64,000 nucleotides of DNA. It comes from Deltaproteobacteria bacterium. GTDB lineage: Bacteria > Myxococcota_A > Polyangia > Polyangiales > Ga0077539. A program made the position numbers and the translations under genes. The notes beneath the pieces are model-generated. The model was not told where the DNA came from and ran no database searches. It worked only from the letters and a program-made list of their open reading frames with translations. The stretch spans positions 1-64,000 of the forward strand of contig JACRDB010000013.1 in assembly GCA_016218725.1 (NCBI GenBank). The letters are read 5' to 3'. The number at the start of each line of letters is the position of its first letter. The stretch's first letter is position 1. Shown here in pieces: positions 17,012-24,235 of the stretch.

Positions 17012-18084
17012 AGCGCACCGCCGAAGCTCACCGTCAGGCTCCCCGGGCCGGGGCTCAGGGACCATCCCACGGTCGGCGTCCTGGGCTCGCCGCGGCGCTT
17101 CGCAAGGAGCCACCACACGACCCCCCCCACGACGGCCGAGGCGCCCACCCCCAGGGCGACGTTGGTGAGCGCGTTCCATGTGCGGGCCCTCGCGTCGGCC
17201 TCGGTGGCGCTTGTGTAGTCGCACCGCGCGGCGTCCTCGTCGCAGCGGGGCGCGGTCTCCGCGAGGGCGCGGTCGCGCTCCTGCACGGCGCCCCCGCGAA
17301 GCCCGAAGAACACCCCTGCGAGGCCGAAGGACGCCACGCCCACCCCCGCGACCACCCAGGGCCCGGCGCCCGGACCACGCGGCGACAGGACCGGCCGCGG
17401 CGCCGTGGCTGGCGCCGTGGATGCCCTCAACGGCGGCGCCGCGGTCGTCGTCGGCGCGCGCAGCGGCGCCGTGGTCGTTGGCGGCGCGGGCGGCGGCGCC
17501 GCGGTGGCCGCAGCGAGCGCCACCGTCAGTACCTGCGTCGCCCCGGCGACCAAGTCGAGGTCCTGGCGGAGTGCCTGACGGCCCGGCGCCGTGGCCTCCA
17601 CGGTCACGCGACCCGGGAGCACCGGGACCTCGATCCCCCAGAGGGCCGCGCGCAGCTCCGCGCCCTGGACCGCGATCCGGAGGCCCTCGGGCGCCGGCGT
17701 CGCGACCCTGACGGTCACCCGAGCCACCCGCGCCTGGAGGGACTCCTCCAGGGCCGTACACGCCGCCAGGATGCGCTCCCGGTTGTTGAGCGCGGCGTCT
17801 GCCCGAGCCTCCGTCGCGCACAGCGTGGACAGCGCGAGCGCCTCCAGGGTGTGACCCAGCGTGGCATGCTCCTGGGCGATGAGCAGCCTCACCGACGGGG
17901 TCATCCGGAGCTGCCCCGCCCGCGACGCCAGGTCCAGCGCGCGCGCGTGGTCGCTCGCCTGCCTGGCCTCCTCGGCCTGACGCAGGAGGTCGGCCCTCGC
18001 CACCTGCTCCTGCGCTGTCTGCGCGGACGCCAGCGCAGGCAGGGTCAGCGCGCCAAGGAGCACCCACGCGTGTGCGTTCGCCAC
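17008..18084 (-). CDS. Exported TPR-like / PEGA-like membrane-anchored protein
   Basis: A 358-residue protein with a cleavable signal (HAWVLLGALTLPALASAQ, cleavage after ASA), a helical region at about 20-120 that looks like degenerate tetratricopeptide repeats, a beta-rich segment near 125-200 resembling PEGA domains (VRVATPAPEGLRIAVQG, VTVEATAPGRQ), a Thr/Ala/Pro linker, one membrane helix (about 245-265) and a second near 310-335. Such signal-TPR-PEGA proteins are commonly found beside Ser/Thr kinases in Myxococcota, as here. GTG start; 10 bases after the kinase gene. Confidence 0.75.
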   Translation of the reverse strand: MANAHAWVLLGALTLPALASAQTAQEQVARADLLRQAEEARQASDHARALDLASRAGQLRMTPSVRLLIAQEHATLGHTLEALALSTLCATEARADAALNNRERILAACTALEESLQARVARVTVRVATPAPEGLRIAVQGAELRAALWGIEVPVLPGRVTVEATAPGRQALRQDLDLVAGATQVLTVALAAATAAPPPAPPTTTAPLRAPTTTAAPPLRASTAPATAPRPVLSPRGPGAGPWVVAGVGVASFGLAGVFFGLRGGAVQERDRALAETAPRCDEDAARCDYTSATEADARARTWNALTNVALGVGASAVVGGVVWWLLAKRRGEPRTPTVGWSLSPGPGSLTVSFGGAL

Positions 18085-18094
18085 GCGGGGTATG

Positions 18095-19546
18095 TTACTC
18101 CAACGGGACCTGATCGTTGCCAGGGCTCGTCGGAGGGCGTTGTGGACGCCCGGACCCTGAGCGGCCAGCGCGGCTGGAACGACGCCCGGCGTTCACGCCC
18201 CGAGGGGGCTCCGGGGGCTGCGTGGACGCGTCGGCCGCGGGAGACGGCGCCTCCAGCGCGGGCTGCGCGGGCGCCGCGAGCACCGCGGGCGCAGGCGCCA
18301 GGGTCAGCGGCGGCGAGGCCGCCGCCGGTGCGTGCGCCGCGGGGCGGCTCACCACCCGACGCAGCCCCGCGCCCACGCCGACCACGACCAGGGCGAGCAC
18401 CCCGACCAGGAGCCCCAGGGCCCCGAAGCCTCGGCGCGGCGCGAGGCCGGGCCCCGTCGCGTCCTGGGGCGCGGGCGCGGAGGCCGGGAGCTCCGAGGGC
18501 TTCAAGGTCGTAAAGGGCGCGCCCGCCATGGTCCCTGGCTGCGCGCCAGCCCGCGAGGCACCCGCGTCGGCGGCGCCCTCCAGGGAACCTCGGGCACCGC
18601 CCGAGGCGCGCGGCAGCGCCTCCTCCAGGGCCGCGAGGAGGGCCCCGGCGTGGGGGTACCGATCGGCGGGGCGCATGCTCAGGGCGCGCAGCAAGACGGG
18701 CTCCCAGGCGCCCACGTCCACGCCGAAGCGCCCCGGGGTGGGGCGCTCGCGGGCGAAGGTCTCCTGGCCGAGGGCCTCGTCCCGCGCGTCGTTGTACGGG
18801 TGCCTGTCCACCAGGAGCTCCGTCAGGATGAGCCCCAGGGCGTGCACGTCGGTCCAGGGTCCCGTGCGGGTCCCGGCGCATTGCTCGGGCGCGGCGTACA
18901 TGGGCGAGAAGGCCCCGCGCGTACCCGTTCGGGTGTGGCCGCTCCCCGCGGCGTGGGAGGGGTCCATGGCCTTGGCGATGCCGAAATCCAGCACCCTCAC
19001 CGGGGGGTGCCCTCGCACCGTCGGCCGGGGCTCCCCCGCGCGGATCCCCGGGTCCTCCACCATGAGGTTCTGGGGCTTCAGGTCCCGGTGGGCGACGCCC
19101 AGGGCGTGGGCCTCCGCGAGGGCCTCCAGCACGGGCCCCAGGAGCTCCATGCACTGCGAGGGCGTGCGCCCTCCTCGGCCGCGGCGGCGCACGAGGTGGC
19201 TGCGCAGCGTCTCGCCCTCGACCCACTCCATGGCCATCCATGGGCACGCGGTGCCCTCGCGGGTGAGGAAGAGCCCGAAGTCCAGGGCCTTCACCGTGGC
19301 CGGGTGCCGGAGCCTCGCGGTGATCCCGGCCTCGCGGCGGAAGTCCTCCAGGAGCTGGTCCATGCCGTCGCGGTTGCCCTCGGTGGGCGCGAAGACCTTG
19401 AGGGCCACGGGCTTCCCCAGGGCCTGGTGCACGGCGTGGTAGACGAGCCCGAAGCCGCCCCGGGAGACCACCGCGTGAACGGCGTATTTGCCGTCCAGGA
19501 GGTGCCCTACCAGTCCGTAGGTGTCGTCCAGGTTCCGACCGGCCAA
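18095..19546 (-). CDS. Ser/Thr protein kinase with transmembrane segment
   Basis: A 483-residue Hanks-type kinase: glycine loop SRGGFG, ATP lysine in ALKVF, catalytic HRDLKPQN, metal-binding DFGIAK and an APEQ activation-segment motif, all intact. After the kinase domain (about 20-300) a Pro/Ala linker leads to one membrane helix near 385-405 and a Pro-rich extracytoplasmic tail. A TTG start at 19546 is accepted because GAGGGAG lies six bases ahead and the frame has no better start before the glycine loop. Placed between Cys-rich lipoprotein genes, it may control their export or assembly. Confidence 0.85.
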   Translation of the reverse strand: MAGRNLDDTYGLVGHLLDGKYAVHAVVSRGGFGLVYHAVHQALGKPVALKVFAPTEGNRDGMDQLLEDFRREAGITARLRHPATVKALDFGLFLTREGTACPWMAMEWVEGETLRSHLVRRRGRGGRTPSQCMELLGPVLEALAEAHALGVAHRDLKPQNLMVEDPGIRAGEPRPTVRGHPPVRVLDFGIAKAMDPSHAAGSGHTRTGTRGAFSPMYAAPEQCAGTRTGPWTDVHALGLILTELLVDRHPYNDARDEALGQETFARERPTPGRFGVDVGAWEPVLLRALSMRPADRYPHAGALLAALEEALPRASGGARGSLEGAADAGASRAGAQPGTMAGAPFTTLKPSELPASAPAPQDATGPGLAPRRGFGALGLLVGVLALVVVGVGAGLRRVVSRPAAHAPAAASPPLTLAPAPAVLAAPAQPALEAPSPAADASTQPPEPPRGVNAGRRSSRAGRSGSGRPQRPPTSPGNDQVPLE

Positions 19547-19585
19547 CGCTCGCTCCCTCGGCGTGAGTCTACCATACCTCCACCG

Positions 19586-21115
19586 CTACGGCGGCACGCA
19601 CACGTTCATGGTGTTGCACACCCAGCCCGCGGGGTCGCAGCCCACGGCGTCGTCGCAGCACGGCAGGAAGCTCCCCACCCCGCACGTCAAGCTCGCGCAG
19701 CGCATGCCCATGCAGAAGAGCCCCGCCGCGCAGCCGGACTCCATCCCCCCGTCGGTGACGAGGCAGCAGCCCTCGCCGTAGTTGCCGCAGCCCTGGGAGC
19801 GGCACACCCCCGCCACGCAGCGGGCGCCCGGCGCGCAGGTGTCCCCCGGCGCGCAGCATGCGCGCCCCACGCGCCCGCAGGAGGCCCCGCCGGCGCTCAC
19901 CAGGCAGGCGCCCGAGACGCAGGTCCCGAGGCCCGCGCAGCGCGGGTTGCTGTCACAGCACGGCGAGCCGGGCTCGCCGCAGGTGAAGATCGGGCCCTGG
20001 CACACGCCCAGGGCGCAGGTGAGCCCCGCCATGCAGGTAGACCCGCGGCAGCAGGGCATCCCCCGCATGCCGCAGGGCCCGATGGGGTCCCGGCAGACGC
20101 CCACGCTGCAGGTGAGCCCGGGGTTGCACGAGACCCCGAGGCAGCATGGCTGGTCCAGGAGCCCGCAGGGCAAGGTGGGCGGCAGGCACAGGCCCGCGGA
20201 GCATGCGAGCCCGGGCGAGCACACGCTCCCCGCGCAGCAGGCCTGCTCGGGCCCGCCGCAGGCGCACAGCCCCGCCGCGCAGCTGAGCCCGGGCGAGCAG
20301 ACACCCAGCGGTCCGCCGCAGCAAGCCTGACCGAGGCCCCCGCAGGCACACACGCCCCCAAGGCACGAGAGCCCCGGCTCACACCCCAAGCCGCCGCAGC
20401 ACGGCTGCCCCGAGGCCCCGCACTGGCACGCGCCCCCCGCGCACACGAGCGAGGGCCCCGCGCACTGCGCCCCGAAGGCGCAGCAGGGCTGCCGGTGCAG
20501 GCCGCACTGGCAGACCCCGGCGTGGCACTCCAGCGCCGGGCCGCAGGGGCTCACGCCCGGGAGCCCTTCGCAGCACCGCTCGTCCCGCCCTCCACACGCC
20601 GCCGCGGTGGCGCAGAGCCCGCCCAGACACCGCAGCCCCACCGCGCAGGGGACCCCGACCAGGCAACACACCTGGCCGACGAGGCCGCAGGACGGTGACC
20701 CGTCGGGCTCCTCCAAGGCGCCGTCGCGCGTGTCCTCGGGGCTGTCCATCCCGACCTCCGCCGCGCTGTCCATCGGCGCGCTGTCGGGCGCCGTGGTGTC
20801 CGGTACGGCGCTGTCCGGTGTTGTCGTGTCCAGTACGGCGCTGTCAGGCAGGCCGCTGTCCGGTGGGGCGCTGTCCGGTTCCGTCGTGTCAGGCGGGGCG
20901 CTGTCGGGTGTCGTGGTGTCGAGTGGGGCGCTGTCGGGTGTTGTCAGGTCCTGTACGGTGCTGTCCGCAATTCCAGGCTCGCGGTCCGGGGCCGTGAGGT
21001 CCGCGGTGTTGGCGTCGTGGAGGCGACCCACCACGGCGGTGCCGCCGCCGCAGGCCAGGAGCGCGACGCAGAGGAGCCAGAGAGCGCGCGTCGCGGTGCC
21101 GTGGGCGAGGAGCAT
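19586..21115 (-). CDS. Cys-rich lipoprotein with PCC-type repeats
   Basis: A 509-residue predicted lipoprotein; start at 21115 (MLLAHGTATR) gives lipobox LLAC with Cys22. The in-frame extension to 21268 is Ser/Arg-rich shadow. Residues about 40-130 are a TPDSAPxDTT-type repeated acidic linker; the rest is made of about a dozen short units of the form CGxxGQPCCxGxxCxxGLxC followed by GxC. This double-Cys (PCC) repeat differs from the CGxCG repeat of its neighbour but has the same design: lipid anchor, flexible acidic stalk, disulfide-rich head. It is 39 bases upstream of the kinase gene. Confidence 0.85.
   Translation of the reverse strand: MLLAHGTATRALWLLCVALLACGGGTAVVGRLHDANTADLTAPDREPGIADSTVQDLTTPDSAPLDTTTPDSAPPDTTEPDSAPPDSGLPDSAVLDTTTPDSAVPDTTAPDSAPMDSAAEVGMDSPEDTRDGALEEPDGSPSCGLVGQVCCLVGVPCAVGLRCLGGLCATAAACGGRDERCCEGLPGVSPCGPALECHAGVCQCGLHRQPCCAFGAQCAGPSLVCAGGACQCGASGQPCCGGLGCEPGLSCLGGVCACGGLGQACCGGPLGVCSPGLSCAAGLCACGGPEQACCAGSVCSPGLACSAGLCLPPTLPCGLLDQPCCLGVSCNPGLTCSVGVCRDPIGPCGMRGMPCCRGSTCMAGLTCALGVCQGPIFTCGEPGSPCCDSNPRCAGLGTCVSGACLVSAGGASCGRVGRACCAPGDTCAPGARCVAGVCRSQGCGNYGEGCCLVTDGGMESGCAAGLFCMGMRCASLTCGVGSFLPCCDDAVGCDPAGWVCNTMNVCVPP
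20781..20966 (-). repeat. 30-bp tandem repeats encoding TPDSAPxDTT linker
   Basis: Six consecutive 30-bp units (beginning at 20781, 20811, 20841, 20871, 20901 and 20931), each starting ctgtc and containing a second tgtc-type segment, encode the ten-residue acidic stalk unit. They are imperfect but in register, which suggests recent expansion by slippage or unequal recombination. Not a CRISPR array: there are no unique spacers. Confidence 0.8.
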
Positions 21116-21149
21116 CGAGGCGTTGGATGAGCCTACGGGCGCCGGGCGT

Positions 21150-21617
21150 TCACTCTTCCAGGTCGGCCAGCACGGAGGTGATGTGGCTGGCGCGGTCGTC
21201 GGAGATGCGCAGCTCGCGCTGGAGGAGCTCCAGGAACTCCTGCTCCTCGTCGCCGACCTCGCCGTCAAAGAGCACGAAGAGCGTGGCCAGGGCGAAGGCC
21301 TCTTCGCGGGTGTGGGTGTCCTCGCCGATGGCCTCGGCGATGGCCCTGACGCGCCCCGCCAGGCCCTCGTTGGCGACCCGTACGGCCACGGCCTCGACGG
21401 TCTTGGACAGGTCCCGGGTGTCCATGTGCTCGAAGCCCGGCGTGGCCAGGATCTGGAGCTTGAGCGCGTCGGCCTCGCCCTCCTCCAGCATGCCGTCCAC
21501 GCAGGCGGCGATGGTCATCACCTCGACCAGGGCCTCCTGGGCCTCGCGGGAGGCCTCCGTGTGCGCGGGGCGCGCGTGCTCCGAGTAGCGACTGTGCGAA
21601 TCCCTGAACCTGGCCAT
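21150..21617 (-). CDS. TerB-like (tellurite-resistance TerB family) protein
   Basis: A 155-residue all-helical protein matching the TerB domain: EALVEVMTIAACVDGMLEEGEADAL resembles the conserved acidic first helices (AxxMAxADGxxxxxE), and a second acidic repeat LFVLFDGEVGDEEQEFL follows. TerB proteins bind metals and associate with membrane stress complexes. ATG at 21617 has AGGAGG ten bases ahead; a GTG two codons upstream is the alternative. First gene of the minus-strand cluster of lipoproteins and kinase; the gap to the next gene is 34 bases. A second TerB-like domain occurs in the gene at 54575-55579, also beside a kinase. Confidence 0.7.
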   Translation of the reverse strand: MARFRDSHSRYSEHARPAHTEASREAQEALVEVMTIAACVDGMLEEGEADALKLQILATPGFEHMDTRDLSKTVEAVAVRVANEGLAGRVRAIAEAIGEDTHTREEAFALATLFVLFDGEVGDEEQEFLELLQRELRISDDRASHITSVLADLEE

Positions 21618-21738
21618 GGGCACTCGGCCTCCTGCGGCGTCGGAGGATATGCCCCTTCGGCGCTCCGGTGGTGAACCTTTTGGGGGTCCGTTCCATTTCC
21701 CGGCCCGGGCCCGGTGCTACGCTCCCGTCGCCGCCCCG

Positions 21739-21999
21739 ATGAGCGACCGAGACGACCCCACAGGCCCCCGAGGAGGCGCCGGCGCCGCGCTGGACGACCT
21801 CGGGCGCCTCCGCGGGATCCGGTGCCCGCGCTGCGGCTGGCGCCCTCGGGCCCGGGACCGCTGGTGGTGCCACTGCGGCCACAGCTGGAACACCTTTGAC
21901 ACCCAGGGGAGGTGCCCCGGCTGCGGCCACCAGTGGCTGGAGACCGCCTGCCCCGGGTGCCACCGCTGGAGCCTCCACGCCGACTGGTACGAGCGGTGA
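21739..21999 (+). CDS. Small zinc-ribbon protein
   Basis: An 86-residue protein with two Cys4-type zinc ribbons: CPRCGW then CHCGHSW, and CPGCGHQW then CPGCHRW. The strict CxxCG pattern and Trp-rich C-terminus (HADWYER) are recognisable as a conserved zinc ribbon but not a named family. The ATG at 21739 is the first sensible start after the divergent TerB gene. Its stop is within the GTGA start of the DUF2891 gene, so the two are translationally coupled. Confidence 0.7.
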   Translation: MSDRDDPTGPRGGAGAALDDLGRLRGIRCPRCGWRPRARDRWWCHCGHSWNTFDTQGRCPGCGHQWLETACPGCHRWSLHADWYER

Positions 22000-23033
22000 C
22001 CGGCGCTCCGGAGCGCCTCACCCCCGCGCTCGCCGAGCGCTTCGCCGCGCTGGCCCTGGACTGCGTCCACCGCCCGTACCCCAACCAGGTCCTGCATCTC
22101 CTGCAGGACGACGGCGACGCCCGCCCGCCGCGGTCCCTCACCCCGGCTTTCTACGGGTGCTTCGACTGGCACTCGGCGGTGCACGGCCACTGGCTCCTGG
22201 CCCGCCTCGCCCGGTGGTTCCCCGAGGAGCCCTTCGCCCCGCGGTGCCGCGAGGCCCTCGCCCGGAGCCTCACCGAGGAGAACCTCGACGGAGAGCTGCG
22301 GTACCTCTCGGCCCCCGGGCGCGAGAGCTTCGAGCGCCCCTACGGCCTCGCGTGGCTGGTCACCTTGACGCGGGAGCTGCGCCGCGTCGAGGGCGCCGTA
22401 ACCCTCGGAGGCGCCCGGCGCCTGGACGCGCTGGAGGCCCTGGCCTGGAGGCACCTCCACGCGGGCTTCGACGCGCTCCCGAGGCCCGTGCGCAGCGGCC
22501 TCCACGGGCAGACGGCCTTCTCGCTGGGCCTCTGCTTCGACGCCGCCCGCGACCCTGGCGAGCGCAAGCGCCTGGACCTGCACGCCCTGCGGCTCTTCCT
22601 GCGCGACCAGCGCGCGCCCCTCGCGTGGGAGCCCTCGGGCTACGATTTCCTGTCGCCCACGCTCGCCGCCGCGGACCTCCTGGCGCGCGCCCAGCCCCGG
22701 GCTCCCTTCGGCCGCTGGCTCGAAGAGTACCTCCCCGGCATCCCCACGGACGGAACCGCCGACTGGCTCCGCCCCGAGGAGGTCCCGAACCCCGCGGACG
22801 GACACCTCGTGCACCTCGCGGGGCTCGACCTCTCCCGCGCCTGGATGCTCGAAGGCATCGCCGCGGCGCTGCCCCGCGGTGACCTTCGCCGAGCCTCGCT
22901 CCTCGCATGCGCCAGAGCCCACGCGCACAAGGGCCTCGGGTACGTCTCCGACCAGCACTACGCCGGCGCCCACTGGCTCGGCACCTTCGCGCTGTACCTC
23001 TTCGATCGCCGCGCCGAGCCCCGGAGGTTGTGA
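21996..23033 (+). CDS. DUF2891 family protein
   Basis: A 345-residue cytosolic protein of the DUF2891 family, recognised by FYGCFDWHSAVHGHW and by the HGQTAFSLGL, WEPSGYDFLSP and SDQHYAGAHWLGTFA segments. The many conserved His, Trp and Asp residues and helical (alpha/alpha-barrel-like) texture suggest an enzyme, possibly acting on sugars, but no activity is established. The GTG start is in a GTGA overlap with the zinc-ribbon gene. The aminotransferase gene follows with a ribosome site (GGAGG) inside this gene's last codons. Confidence 0.85.
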   Translation: MTGAPERLTPALAERFAALALDCVHRPYPNQVLHLLQDDGDARPPRSLTPAFYGCFDWHSAVHGHWLLARLARWFPEEPFAPRCREALARSLTEENLDGELRYLSAPGRESFERPYGLAWLVTLTRELRRVEGAVTLGGARRLDALEALAWRHLHAGFDALPRPVRSGLHGQTAFSLGLCFDAARDPGERKRLDLHALRLFLRDQRAPLAWEPSGYDFLSPTLAAADLLARAQPRAPFGRWLEEYLPGIPTDGTADWLRPEEVPNPADGHLVHLAGLDLSRAWMLEGIAAALPRGDLRRASLLACARAHAHKGLGYVSDQHYAGAHWLGTFALYLFDRRAEPRRL

Positions 23034-23041
23034 CCCCCCCG

Positions 23042-24214
23042 ATGTTCTCCGCCCGCACCCGCTGGGCCCGCAGCCCCAACGCCGTCACCCTCGCGCTCCG
23101 CCAACGCCCCGAAGGCCCTGCCCTCCTGGACCTCACCGAGGCCAACCCCACCCGCGTAGACCTTGCCTTCCCTCCGGAGCTGTCCCACGCTCTCCTACAA
23201 TTGTCTACACCCATGGTACACACCTACACGCCCTCACCCTTCGGGCTGGACTCCGCCCGCGAGGCGGTGGCGGGGTATTACGGCTCCCGAGGGCTGGCGG
23301 TGGACCCTGGGAGGGTGCTCCTGACGGCCAGCACCAGCGAGGCCTACGGGTGGCTCTTCAAGCTCCTGTGCGACCCCGGGGACGAGGTGCTGGTACCCCA
23401 GCCGAGCTATCCCTTGTTTGAAGACCTTGCCACGCTGGAGGGCGTGAGGGTGGTGCCCGTGCCTCACCGATGGACGGGCTTCCGCTGGGAGCTGGACCCC
23501 GACGAGCTGGAGCGCGCGGTGTCTCCGAGGACGCGCGCCGTGCTGGTGGTGCACCCGAACAACCCCACCGGGGCGTTGTTGGATGGGGACGCGCTCGGCG
23601 CCCTGACGTCGGTGTGCGCGCGGCGGGGCCTGGCCCTGGTCTGCGACGAGGTCTTCGGGGATTATCTCCTCGCGCCCCGGAGGGGGGCGGTCGGGTCCCT
23701 GGCGACGCACCGGGAGGTGCTGACCTTTACGCTCTCGGGGCTGAGCAAGGTGGTGTGTCAGCCGCAGTTGAAGCTCGGCTGGGTGGTGGTCTCGGGCCCC
23801 GAGGAGGCCGTGACGGAGGCCCTGGCGCGGCTGGAGCTCCTGGCGGACTGCTACCTCTCCGTGGGGGCGCCGGTGATGGCCGCCGCCCCGGCGCTCCTCG
23901 GCGCGAGGGAGGCCGTGCAGTCGGTGGTGCTGGCGCGCCTTCGGAGGAACCTCGCGGCGCTCCGGGCGGCGCTCGGCGCGGGCTCACCCTGGACGGCGCT
24001 GCCCGTGGAGGCCGGCTGGTACGCGGTGCTCCGGGTCCCCCGGACGCGCCCCGAGGAGGACCGGGTGTGCGCCCTCGTCCGGGACGAGGGGGTGCTGGTG
24101 AGCCCTGGGTACTTCTTCGAGCTCCCCGCGGACGGGTACCTGGTGCTCTCGCTCCTGCCGCGGGAGGAGGTCTTCGACGAGGGCCTGCGGCGCGCGCTCC
24201 GGCACGCCGAGTGA
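23042..24214 (+). CDS. PLP-dependent aminotransferase, class I/II
   Basis: A 390-residue fold-type I aminotransferase. Visible are LTEANPTRVDL at the N-terminus, the substrate-side YTPSPFGLDSAREAV, HPNNPTGALL (the family's NNPTG), CDEVFGDYL with the PLP-pyridine Asp, and SGLSKVVCQPQLKLGW with the Schiff-base lysine. The substrate cannot be inferred; aspartate/aromatic or alanine type are both possible. The ATG at 23042 is chosen; a GTG at 23030 overlapping the DUF2891 stop is also possible but leaves only two bases after GGAGG. A patch of rare codons lies at 23199-23222. Convergent with the sigma54 activator gene, 21 bases apart. Confidence 0.85.
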   Translation: MFSARTRWARSPNAVTLALRQRPEGPALLDLTEANPTRVDLAFPPELSHALLQLSTPMVHTYTPSPFGLDSAREAVAGYYGSRGLAVDPGRVLLTASTSEAYGWLFKLLCDPGDEVLVPQPSYPLFEDLATLEGVRVVPVPHRWTGFRWELDPDELERAVSPRTRAVLVVHPNNPTGALLDGDALGALTSVCARRGLALVCDEVFGDYLLAPRRGAVGSLATHREVLTFTLSGLSKVVCQPQLKLGWVVVSGPEEAVTEALARLELLADCYLSVGAPVMAAAPALLGAREAVQSVVLARLRRNLAALRAALGAGSPWTALPVEAGWYAVLRVPRTRPEEDRVCALVRDEGVLVSPGYFFELPADGYLVLSLLPREEVFDEGLRRALRHAE

Positions 24215-24235
24215 GCCCCGTGGAGGGACCGCCCG

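Noticed and set aside
20781..20966. Possible CRISPR array
   Set aside because: Units of 30 bp are adjacent without spacers and code in frame for a lipoprotein stalk.
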